This document shows, one piece after another, positions 38,611 through 46,935 of a stretch of 64,000 nucleotides of DNA. The first letter of the stretch is position 1, and every line of letters begins with the position of its first letter. The notes beneath the pieces are model-generated. The model was not told the DNA's origin. It did not search any database and saw only the letters and a program-made list of their open reading frames with translations. Position numbers and translations under genes: made by a program. Source of the DNA: Gemmatimonadota bacterium (GTDB lineage: Bacteria > JBHIER01 > G020348925); the NCBI GenBank assembly GCA_020348925.1, contig CP070758.1:2572614-2636613 (forward strand), written 5' to 3'.

Positions 38611-38639
38611 ACACCTGAAGTCTTCAAGACTTCGAGTGT
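38611..38639. repeat. Second inverted repeat in the convergent intergenic region
   Basis: acacctgaagtc (38611-38622) pairs with gacttcgagtgt (38628-38639), 12 bp with one mismatch and one G-U pair. It sits 40 bases from the 20-base palindrome, as REP-like elements often do in clusters. Confidence 0.45.
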
Positions 38640-38701
38640 CTCGGCACGGTATGCTATGAAGAAGGAAGTTGATTTAAAGAGAACTTGACGTGACGATGTA
38701 T

Positions 38702-40438
38702 TTAGGGACAGTCATCCAGTCCCAGAATGAGGTTCACGATTTTCACGGCATCCAGGATATTGACAACACCGTCGCCGTCACAATTGCCCGAGGGTCCGTT
38801 ACAATCGATTCTCAGGGATTGATCCGGTTCAGGTTCGTGTAATTCGAGAATCGTGTTTATGACGAAGAGGGCGTCCATGATGTCGACGACGCAATCGTGA
38901 TTCGCATCGCCTTTTATGTTTTCACAGACGGTGATCGTCAGGGCGTCAGTATCTTTTGCCAGAGGGTCGGATTGAGCGGTGGCCGTGAGCGTGACCGTGT
39001 TCACCATTCCCTCCGTGGCAGTTGTAGGAATAAGACACATGATCTCAAGGGTGGTATCCGTGCATGCCTGAAGAGAGAGCGCAAATGAGTCGGGATTCAA
39101 AGTCCAACCTCGAGTATCTGTCGCTGTCACCTCGTATGTGAATGTCCGGGCCTCGGGATTCGTAATGGCGAAGGAAGGGAAGAGAGTATCTCCGATTGAT
39201 CCCCCTAAAGTGGAAACAGCCAGGACTGAGACTTCGGGAGGGTGGATGGATTCGGGAATTTCCCGGGTGATACAATGGATGGCGCCGCCGAAGCGTGGGG
39301 CGAAGTGGAGACAGCTGATGGGAATAATCTCATAATCCGGTAGAGCCGTTTGATACGTCGCAAGTGCTTCTGAGTCGGTGGGACTGTCGTACACCGGCAC
39401 AAAGACCTGCTTGTCGAGGATGAGTGAATTCACATATGTGCAATAACTTGAAACCGAATTCACTTTGTACATGGGAACGCGAAGGACGTCAAATGTGCTT
39501 CCAGTGTAAGTCTTCAGCGTGCTGAAAATAGTGGCAGCATTTTCCAGGAGAGCGTACTCCACAGCCTCGGTATCCATAAATTTTGCCACTAAAACTGTGT
39601 TGGCATTTAAAAATTTGGCCCACATGTCAATATGGGCAAGATTTGCGCATTCCTCAAACACCTGAAAAACGAGGAACCGGTCACAACCGAAGTACGTTGC
39701 CATCAAAGAATCTGCCTGTTCAGAGGTTAACTCTGGATTTTTGTTGTGAAAGTAGTCTGTGGAAACAAGTAATCCCTTGCCGTCCGTCATAAAATTTCCC
39801 CCGTCGTATTTAAAATCGAAATCGTAGCAATCGAAGCAGTAGTGTTGGCAAAAAAAGGGAGGAAGACCGTCAGATGCAGTTAATCTTTCGATATATTTTG
39901 TATCAATTCCCACCAAACGGTCGTCTGAATCATAGACGAAAAAGGGTCCGCAGTCCCGCATCCAGAATAGATTACTTGAATACGTGAAAAATGAGATATT
40001 ATCCAAAGCGCAATGCTCATTGATAAGCAGACTCTCGACGGTATTGAAATTCTGTTCATTGCGCACACCAATGAATATCGTGTTTTCAGGATCGATGTGT
40101 TGGACCATCGATAATAGAATTCTGTCCAATACTCCAGCAAATTCATGATCCCAGTAAATGAGGACGCCCTGGCAGGGCTCGAACTCGGCCGGAGTTCGGA
40201 CGGGTGAAGAAGGTGGCTGTTGAATGCCCTCGAATTCAACCGTCATCGGGGTAATAGGAAATTCTCTGTTCAAAAATTCTTTCAACCAGGGCAGAGCTTC
40301 GAGTTCGATGTGTTTGTAGCCTGTTGTTTCTGTTGCAGTTGAGGATACCGTGGTGCTTACAAGCGGGTCGGGAGAAACGTATACTGAGCTGAGTATGATC
40401 AAACACACCACGGTATTTCGAGCGGATCTGGGAATCAT
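38702..40438 (-). CDS. Secreted peptidylarginine/agmatine deiminase (Porphyromonas type) with dockerin tail
   Basis: 578 residues from ATG 40438, where a gaggagg ribosome site lies 10 bases upstream and a signal peptide (MIPRSARNTVVCLIILSSVY) begins. The deiminase domain spans about 75-400. The catalytic set of the porphyromonad family is present: Asp162 (FWMRDCGP), His270 and Asp272 (HID), Asn337 (YVNS) and Cys389 (GGAIHC); KYDGGN at 248-252 fits the family. Members turn arginine residues to citrulline or hydrolyse agmatine; a signal peptide and dockerin favour protein or peptide arginine as substrate. An Ig-like domain (about 400-497) and a dockerin follow. The second dockerin loop region has a Cys-containing insertion (DCNGPSGNCDGDG). 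There is no Rossmann or PGE domain. It converges on the C25 gene, recalling the gingipain and PPAD partnership of Porphyromonas gingivalis. Confidence 0.9.
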   Translation of the reverse strand: MIPRSARNTVVCLIILSSVYVSPDPLVSTTVSSTATETTGYKHIELEALPWLKEFLNREFPITPMTVEFEGIQQPPSSPVRTPAEFEPCQGVLIYWDHEFAGVLDRILLSMVQHIDPENTIFIGVRNEQNFNTVESLLINEHCALDNISFFTYSSNLFWMRDCGPFFVYDSDDRLVGIDTKYIERLTASDGLPPFFCQHYCFDCYDFDFKYDGGNFMTDGKGLLVSTDYFHNKNPELTSEQADSLMATYFGCDRFLVFQVFEECANLAHIDMWAKFLNANTVLVAKFMDTEAVEYALLENAATIFSTLKTYTGSTFDVLRVPMYKVNSVSSYCTYVNSLILDKQVFVPVYDSPTDSEALATYQTALPDYEIIPISCLHFAPRFGGAIHCITREIPESIHPPEVSVLAVSTLGGSIGDTLFPSFAITNPEARTFTYEVTATDTRGWTLNPDSFALSLQACTDTTLEIMCLIPTTATEGMVNTVTLTATAQSDPLAKDTDALTITVCENIKGDANHDCVVDIMDALFVINTILELHEPEPDQSLRIDCNGPSGNCDGDGVVNILDAVKIVNLILGLDDCP

Positions 40439-40746
40439 TTTTCCTTGTCCTCCTCGGTTCCCTATTGTGGACATAATCCTGACTGCATGCGACCGTTCCC
40501 TATGATGAGATGGGATTTTTGTCTCAGACACAGGTCCTTTGGAAGCAGCCAACAGTTCTGATTGATATGAAACCTCATGGGTATATTTTTTAATGTCTCG
40601 AATAGGTTCGACACACTCCGTGGGATCATAGTTTCATTGGGCTCACAGACATGATTTTTTTCGAGCACTTTCTTTCATTTTATCTCAAAAAATTCGTGCC
40701 AAGTTTTCTTTTGAGTATTAAATTAGGTTCAATGATCCATTTATGA
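40439..40746. other. Gene-free stretch between divergent genes
   Basis: It should hold the promoters of the deiminase gene (minus) and of the SH3b/M48 gene group (plus). The right third is A/T-rich, but I see no -35/-10 pair good enough to report. Confidence 0.35.
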
Positions 40747-40758
40747 AAGGAGGAAAGA

Positions 40759-41226
40759 ATGAAAAAAATATATTTATGTCTACTATTGCTGATCGGGAGC
40801 TTGCTCTGGGCTCAAACCCTCACCATCAAGGTGAAGGAGACGCGGGTTCGCTCCTCGCCCAAGTTCTATGCGAAGTCTATCTATCGTGCGAACCGAGGCG
40901 ATACACTGGAAAAGATGGGGGAGCAGAAAGGATGGTATGAGGTGAAGATACCCAGTGGTGATGTCGGATGGGTTCATTCGAGCGCGGTGGAGACCAAGAA
41001 GCTGAAACTCGATTCCGGCGAGTGGGTCGAAACCGAGGCGACTCCAGAAGAAGTTGCGCTTGCGGGAAAGGGATTCAACATGGAAGTTGAAGCCGAATAC
41101 AAAAGAAACCATCCTGATCTCGATTTCACATGGGTCGACAGAATGGAGAGCATCGAGATATCGGAGGAGGAAATGGTGGCTTTTCTGAAAAAAGGAAAGC
41201 TTGGCGAATATGGAGGGGAGCAATGA
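40759..41226 (+). CDS. Exported SH3b-domain protein
   Basis: 155 residues; ATG 40759 follows aaaggagg. The signal peptide is MKKIYLCLLLLIGSLLWAQ. Residues about 20-80 form a bacterial SH3 domain: the TRVRSSP start, GDTLEKMGEQKGWYEVK core and GWVHSS end are typical. The C-terminal half is acidic and helical, without a recognised domain. SH3b domains often bind cell-wall or protein ligands. Its stop overlaps the start of the M48 gene by four bases (ATGA), so the two proteins are probably made together, with the SH3b protein as an accessory to the lipoprotein peptidase. Confidence 0.85.
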   Translation: MKKIYLCLLLLIGSLLWAQTLTIKVKETRVRSSPKFYAKSIYRANRGDTLEKMGEQKGWYEVKIPSGDVGWVHSSAVETKKLKLDSGEWVETEATPEEVALAGKGFNMEVEAEYKRNHPDLDFTWVDRMESIEISEEEMVAFLKKGKLGEYGGEQ

Positions 41227-42113
41227 AAAGGCTCATTCTTCTCTTTTTGGGATTATGTCTCCTCGGATGTAAGGCCGCCGGTCAATTTGCCGAGCGGGGT
41301 CTGGGTGAAATAGTGGGCGAGGAGAAAGCGGAATCGATTATAAAGGTGGCCGAGGCGGCGCGGAAGGGGTTTGAGGACCTGACCCCGCAGGAGGAGTACT
41401 ATATCGGAAGAGCCGTGTCAGCGAACATTCTTCAAAAGTACACCGTCTACGAAAACGAACGCTTCACATGCTATGTAAATAAAGTGGGGATGACGGTCGC
41501 CTGGGCTTCGGATCGACCTGAAACCTACGGTGGATATCATTATCTCGTTTTGGATACAACGGATCCCTTGGCCTATTCTGCACCCGGCGGGTTCATCTTT
41601 GTCAGCCGGGGGCTTGTGGCCCTGATGAAGAATGAGGAGGAACTGGCTGGTGTTCTCGCCCACGAAGTGGCCCACGTTAGTCAAAAACACGGTCTGAGTG
41701 CCATCAAGCAATCCCGACTCATGGATGCCTTTTCCATCCTTGTTGCCGAGGGAAAGAAATATTCGTCGGATGAGGTGAAAAAATTGGCCAAGATCTACGA
41801 GGGAACGCTGGATGATATCGTCACAATGCTCGTCGAAAAGGGGTACAGCCGGAAGCAGGAGAGTGAAGCTGATCAATTCGGTGTTTTGTACGCTTTCGGG
41901 GCAGGATACGATCCGAAGGGTCTCACTTCCTTCTTAGACATATTACAGAAGTATGAGAAGGAAACCTCCGAGATAGGTTTGATCAAAAGCCATCCGGATC
42001 CAGGTGGTCGGGGTGCCGCACTCAAGCAGTATATGCAGCAGGAAGACATGGGCGGAAGAACCGAACAGGTCAGAACATCGAGATTCGAACTGATGAAAAA
42101 AATGGTGGGATAG
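41223..42113 (+). CDS. M48-family metallopeptidase lipoprotein
   Basis: 296 residues from ATG 41223, which overlaps the previous stop; an upstream in-frame reading lacks a signal peptide. The lipobox LLGC puts the lipidated Cys at residue 16, so the mature protein is membrane-attached at the periplasmic or outer face. The zinc site is HEVAH at 147-151, with the third ligand Glu213 in ESEAD, as in BepA/LoiP-like M48 proteases, which work on outer-membrane protein quality control. The gap to the next gene is 9 bases. There is no dockerin, so this peptidase is not part of the dockerin set. Confidence 0.9.
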   Translation: MKRLILLFLGLCLLGCKAAGQFAERGLGEIVGEEKAESIIKVAEAARKGFEDLTPQEEYYIGRAVSANILQKYTVYENERFTCYVNKVGMTVAWASDRPETYGGYHYLVLDTTDPLAYSAPGGFIFVSRGLVALMKNEEELAGVLAHEVAHVSQKHGLSAIKQSRLMDAFSILVAEGKKYSSDEVKKLAKIYEGTLDDIVTMLVEKGYSRKQESEADQFGVLYAFGAGYDPKGLTSFLDILQKYEKETSEIGLIKSHPDPGGRGAALKQYMQQEDMGGRTEQVRTSRFELMKKMVG

Positions 42114-42122
42114 AGACGCCTC

Positions 42123-43618
42123 ATGGAAAATATAGCTTTAGGGATCATCTGTGCTCTCCTGTTCCTGGGGGTGACGGAATTCGTCCTCATGAAACTGAGA
42201 CGCTTCGGATTCATCAAGAAGATCACGCCAGCGGTCACTCTGCTTCTTTTCTATTTCGCCTACCTCATTCTCGAAATCTTCTACCCTGTTCCTATGGGTC
42301 CGAAGCTGTCCCGATCCGTCGAAGCCCTGGCCCTGTTTCTGGGGCTGTTTACGCTGATCCTCGTTTTCGAGACGATTATTGTCGATTATGCCTACCCCTT
42401 GCGAAAAAAGACCCCGCCGCCTTCCCTGCTCAGAGATATCATTCGCTGGGTCTTGGTGATCGTCATTCTCTTTGCTCTGTTCCAGAATATCCTGAACATC
42501 GACGTCAGTTCGATTGTCTTTACCTCCGCCGCTGTCACCATCGTCGTGGGGCTGGCCCTTCAGGATCTCCTCGGAAACCTGTTTGCCGGGATTACCCTGA
42601 ATATGAGCCGACCGTTTAAAATTGGTGACTGGCTATTGATCGGATCCTGTGAGGGGCAGGTGGTGAATATGACATGGAGAGAGACCGGATTGAAAACCCT
42701 GGATGCCGACTATGTGATCATTCCCAATTCCACGGTTTCCAAGGAGATACTCATCAACTGCTCTTCTCCAGATAAGCTCGACGCCCGCCACATCAAAGTA
42801 GGTGTGAGCTACGAGGCTCCGCCGAATACGGTCAAGGATGTCATGGCCGAGGCCGCGCTGCAATCAAAAGGTGTCCTGGCGCAGCCGGCCCCTGAAGTGT
42901 GGCTGGTCGATTTCGGTGATTTTGCCATTACCTATGAATTGAAATTCTGGATTGACGATTATGAGTTCCACAATCAGATCGAGGATGAGGTCCACACGCG
43001 GATCTGGTATGCCTTCAGACGACACGGGATTCATATTCCTTTTCCCATCAGGAACATTTACATGCGGAGGGTCCCCAGGGAAGAGGAAGCGGTGGTTCGG
43101 GAGCGGGACATCGCCGAGAAGGTTTCGGCCATGCGCCCAATCGAAATTCTGCAACCCCTGAGCGACGAGGAGCTGCTGCTCCTAGCCTCGAAGGTCAGAA
43201 AACAGCACTTCGGAAGGAAAGAGGTGCTCGTCAGACAAGGGGAAGAAGGTGATTCCTTCTTCATCATCATGAGTGGTCGGTGGCCGTGTCGGCTCAGGAC
43301 GTACACGGGCGGAGTACCATCATCGCCCACCTTGAAAAAGGCGACTTCTTCGGGGAGGGTTCTCTGCTAACGGGCGAACCACGATCAGCCACAGTTACGG
43401 TTATCCAGGATACGAAGGTTATTATTGTTGATAAGTTCAGTTTCTCAGAAATCTTAAAGCAAAATCCGTCTATTGCCGAGAGCCTCTCCCATATTCTTGA
43501 ACAGAGGCTAAAAGAGCTCGCTGAGAAGAAAGCTGTCTCAGAGGAAGCGGCCGGCAAAGAACCTGTTGAACCGTTTACGGTACTGCTCAATAAGATAAAA
43601 AATTTCTTCGGGATATAA
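42123..43618 (+). CDS. MscS-type channel with C-terminal cyclic-nucleotide-binding domain (frameshifted)
   Basis: The first frame runs from ATG 42123 to a stop at 43370; the proper C-terminus continues in another frame to 43618. The break lies near 43274-43280 in ...agtggtcggtggcc, where one extra G (cggg) would restore a 498-residue protein. Parts: four or five membrane segments in residues 1-165, the MscS pore helix and beta domain (GLALQDLLGNLFAGITLN, FKIGDW), the MscS C-terminal domain, and a cNMP-binding domain from about 345 (VLVRQGEEGDSFFIIMSG before the break; GDFFGEGSLLTGEPRSATV after it). The upstream frame alone would give a channel with a broken nucleotide domain. A single-G loss may be a read error. 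The adenylate cyclase directly downstream suggests cAMP gating. Confidence 0.8.
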
Positions 43619-43640
43619 ACCAATTTCCTGTCTGTTCTCT

Positions 43641-45782
43641 ATGCGTCTTCAACCTGTTTTGAAACATTCAGTTGGTCGCGGAGTAGGGGTGGGTCTCTGT
43701 GTCACCCTGGCCATCGTTCTTTTTCACTCCACGGGTCTCTTCGAACCTTTCGAATTGAAGACGTTGGACTGGCGATTCAAGGTGCTTGCTTCGCCCGAGA
43801 AAGCATCGGACGACATCGTGATCGTCGCCGTTGATCAGAAGAGTCTCGATTATTACGAGGAGATGGAATCGCTTCCCTGGCCGTGGCCGAGAGGATTGTA
43901 TGAGGCCGTCATCGAATTCGTTAACAGGGGCGGTGCTCAAGTTGTCCTTTTCGATATACTCTTCACCGAGAGATCCGGATTTGGCTATGAGGATGACGAA
44001 CATTTCACCGAGGCGGTGAAGAATGGAAGGAATGTCTATATGCCTTTCTTTCTGAGCCAGAAGGATCGTTCCGTGGACGAAACGTTGAAAGAGATGCTGC
44101 TGACAGAGAGATCGCTCGAGATGCACGACGCATCGCAGATTCGCTGGTGGACGGCTCAGTCCGTTGTACTTCCTCTTGATGCATTGATCGAAAATGCTCA
44201 GGGACTGGGAAATGTTATGATGGTACCTGATGCTGATGGCGTCTACAGACGAGTTCCACTTTTCTTCAAATATGAGAATCGTTACTTTCCATCGCTGCCT
44301 TTGGCAGCCATACAAGACATACTCGGCGTCGGGCAAGTTACCGTTGACAATTCGAACACGCTTCACCTTGGTCCCAGGAGTGTGCCTCTCCAGGACGATG
44401 GCACCATGCTGCTGAAATATCATGGGGGTGCTGCGACGTATGCGTATTATTCCATCGCCAGTGTCATCCAGTCTTACGTAAGACTCGAGGCAGGGGAGAG
44501 ACCGATTATTGAGCCCGAGGAGTTCAAGGATAAGATTGTGTTCGTCGGTTTGATTGCTCCCGGTCTGTTTGACCTCAAACCGACCCCCCTCAGTTCCGTC
44601 TATCCCGGAGTTGAAGTCCATGCAACGGCGACCGATAATATTCTGAACGGAGATTTCCTGACACGGCTTCCTGTCTTCACGCTCTTTCTATTTATCTTTG
44701 TGTTCAATATTCTTTGTGGTATAGGCGTTTCCTCCTTTGACACACTGAGAGTATCCATACCTCTTCTCTGCGTTTTTCTTGTCGTCCCGTTCCTCTGCGC
44801 ACTTCTTTTTTTTCAGGGGAACCTCTGGTTCGATTTCGTGACGCCGGAGGTGGGTGTGCTTGTGACCTTTGCACTCACATCGGTTGTGAGTTATGCGACG
44901 GAGGGAAAGCAGAGAAAATTTATAAAGAGCGCTTTTAAATACTATCTCAGTCCTGCCGTCATCGATAAACTTCTGAAGAATCCGGAGAGCTTGAAATTGG
45001 GAGGTGAGAAAAAGGAAATGACTGTTCTTTTTTCAGATATAGCAGGATTCACAACCATTTCAGAACAGCTTGATCCGGAACAACTCGCTCAGTTGCTCAA
45101 CGAGTATCTCTCCCGGATGACAGATGTTATCCTTTCCTACGGTGGGACCGTGGATAAGTATGAGGGTGATGCGATCATGGCTTTCTGGGGTGCTCCCTTG
45201 CCCCAGACGGACCACGCCCTCCGGGCCTGTTTGGCAGCACTTGAATGCCGATCGGCATTGGAAGATGTATGCGAAGAATTTCAACGGAAGGGGTGGCCGC
45301 GGTTACAAGCGAGGATTGGCATGAACACCGGGGATATGATCGTTGGGAACATGGGATCGAGAGAACGGTTTGACTATACTGTTATTGGCGATGAGGTCAA
45401 TCTCGGCTCGCGGCTTGAGGGGGCGAATAAAGAGTATGGCACGTGGATCATGATATCTGAAAGTACCTGTAAGTGTGTCCAAGATGAGGTTGAGGCCAGA
45501 GAACTTGACTTGATTCGAGTCAAAGGGAAGGAGAGTCCCGTTCGAGTATATGAACTCTTAGCGAGAAAGGGTCAACTTCCTGAAGAGAACGTGGACTGTG
45601 TTCACATGTTTGCGAAAGGACTCGCACTCTACCGAGAGCGGAAATGGGACAAGGCTCTTGAGATTTTTGAAGAGATTCAGGACGATCCCCCGTCTGCTGT
45701 GTTTCGAAGCCGATGCGTGGAATTCCTGAACGCACCACCATCTGAGGATTGGGACGGTGTGTATATCATGAGAACGAAATAA
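43641..45782 (+). CDS. CHASE2-domain class III adenylate/guanylate cyclase
   Basis: 713 residues; ATG 43641 lies 22 bases after the channel gene. Parts: a membrane helix (about 12-32), a periplasmic CHASE2 sensor (about 35-335), three membrane helices (about 340-420) and a cytoplasmic class III cyclase domain (about 455-640), then a short helical tail. The metal-binding aspartates are Asp466 (LFSDIAGFT) and Asp510 (YEGDAIMAF). Lys506 (DKYEGD) is at the purine-selecting site and favours ATP over GTP. The YTVIGDEVNLGSRLEG segment is well conserved. With the cNMP-gated channel before it and a metallo-beta-lactamase-fold hydrolase after it, the group looks like a cAMP-signalling unit that senses a periplasmic signal. 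Confidence 0.92.
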   Translation: MRLQPVLKHSVGRGVGVGLCVTLAIVLFHSTGLFEPFELKTLDWRFKVLASPEKASDDIVIVAVDQKSLDYYEEMESLPWPWPRGLYEAVIEFVNRGGAQVVLFDILFTERSGFGYEDDEHFTEAVKNGRNVYMPFFLSQKDRSVDETLKEMLLTERSLEMHDASQIRWWTAQSVVLPLDALIENAQGLGNVMMVPDADGVYRRVPLFFKYENRYFPSLPLAAIQDILGVGQVTVDNSNTLHLGPRSVPLQDDGTMLLKYHGGAATYAYYSIASVIQSYVRLEAGERPIIEPEEFKDKIVFVGLIAPGLFDLKPTPLSSVYPGVEVHATATDNILNGDFLTRLPVFTLFLFIFVFNILCGIGVSSFDTLRVSIPLLCVFLVVPFLCALLFFQGNLWFDFVTPEVGVLVTFALTSVVSYATEGKQRKFIKSAFKYYLSPAVIDKLLKNPESLKLGGEKKEMTVLFSDIAGFTTISEQLDPEQLAQLLNEYLSRMTDVILSYGGTVDKYEGDAIMAFWGAPLPQTDHALRACLAALECRSALEDVCEEFQRKGWPRLQARIGMNTGDMIVGNMGSRERFDYTVIGDEVNLGSRLEGANKEYGTWIMISESTCKCVQDEVEARELDLIRVKGKESPVRVYELLARKGQLPEENVDCVHMFAKGLALYRERKWDKALEIFEEIQDDPPSAVFRSRCVEFLNAPPSEDWDGVYIMRTK

Positions 45783-45814
45783 TCTCAAATCCATATTCTT
45801 ACATATAAGACGGT

Positions 45815-46666
45815 ATGCACATGAAAGTACGGTTCTGGGGGACAAGGGGATCTATACCAACACCGGGGGAGACGTTTTTGAAATACGGTGGAAATACACC
45901 GTGCCTGGAAATTACTTTCGATAAGAGTGATGATATTTTCATCTTAGACGCCGGTACCGGCATCAGGCAATTGGGCCTCGAGGTGATGAATCGATATGAC
46001 AGGATGAAAATCCACCTGTTTCTGACCCACTTCCACTGGGACCATCTCCAAGGTATTCCTTTTTTTGCCCCTCTCTATTCTGAAAAGTGTGAATGCACGT
46101 TTATCGGGTGCGATACTGTGGAGGGGAATCTGAAGAAGAGGTTGCACGATTCAGTGTGTCCGCCATATTTCCCTGTAGATTTTGATGTGTTCAAAGCAAA
46201 GATGAACTTCATTGATCAATGTGAAGGTGACCTCAATATTGGTGACATTAACATTAGTGTGACCGAGGTGAATCATCCCGGAGGAGCTATTGCTTTCAAA
46301 ATCAATGAGACCGAAAAAAGTTTAATTTATATGACGGATAATGAGCTAGATTTTTCTGGGAATAATAAAGATTCTCGGGAGAAGCTTGTCGATTTCTGTG
46401 AAGAGGTTGATCTATTCATCCACGATGCTCAGTACACATCTGACGAATACAGGAGTAAGAAAGGGTGGGGACATTCCTCGCATGTCGAAGCGGTCAATTT
46501 TGCTCTGGCTTGCGGGGCGAAGCGACTGACTCTTTTCCATCATGACCCGGAGCATAATGATAAAAAAATAGATGATATCGTCGCAGAGTGTCACACCCTC
46601 CTTTCCCAGCACACTGCTTCCATGGAATGCTTCGGTGCCCGAGAAGGTGCAGAATTTACATTATAA
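45815..46666 (+). CDS. Metallo-beta-lactamase-fold hydrolase, possible cyclic-nucleotide phosphodiesterase
   Basis: 283 residues. The start is ATG 45815 or ATG 45821 (MKVRFWGTRGS); no clear ribosome site separates them. The N-terminal MKVRFWGTRGSIPTPG and GGNTPC and the metal motif His72-x-His74-x-Asp76-His77 (THFHWDH) mark the RNase Z/PDE-like branch of the MBL superfamily. Further ligands are likely in EVNHPGG, FIHDAQY and the terminal FHHDPEH. There is no signal peptide, so it is cytoplasmic. The position 32 bases behind a class III cyclase suggests degradation of cAMP, but the substrate is inferred from context alone. Confidence 0.85.
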   Translation: MHMKVRFWGTRGSIPTPGETFLKYGGNTPCLEITFDKSDDIFILDAGTGIRQLGLEVMNRYDRMKIHLFLTHFHWDHLQGIPFFAPLYSEKCECTFIGCDTVEGNLKKRLHDSVCPPYFPVDFDVFKAKMNFIDQCEGDLNIGDINISVTEVNHPGGAIAFKINETEKSLIYMTDNELDFSGNNKDSREKLVDFCEEVDLFIHDAQYTSDEYRSKKGWGHSSHVEAVNFALACGAKRLTLFHHDPEHNDKKIDDIVAECHTLLSQHTASMECFGAREGAEFTL

Positions 46667-46935
46667 TCTGGAAGAGCGTGGGTTTGAAATGAGAGGAGGA
46701 AAATATCCGGAGGAAAAATAACCGCACGTTCGTATCATGAAATGTTATGAGGATCAGACCTTAATTCATTTTCAAATATCAAAGGATGAAAAAAATATGC
46801 TCAATTGTAGCGTGTCTCAAAGTGGGCGACTTTCTAATGTTTTTTTAAGGAAACACAAACACTGACTTATATTGTTGATGCTGATTCCCTTAGAGTCAAA
46901 TAATGTCAATCATTTTGTGATTACAGATCTTGCGA

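Noticed and set aside
43270..43290. Programmed frameshifting in the channel gene
   Set aside because: There is no slippery heptamer or downstream pseudoknot at the site; a simple loss of one G explains the break.
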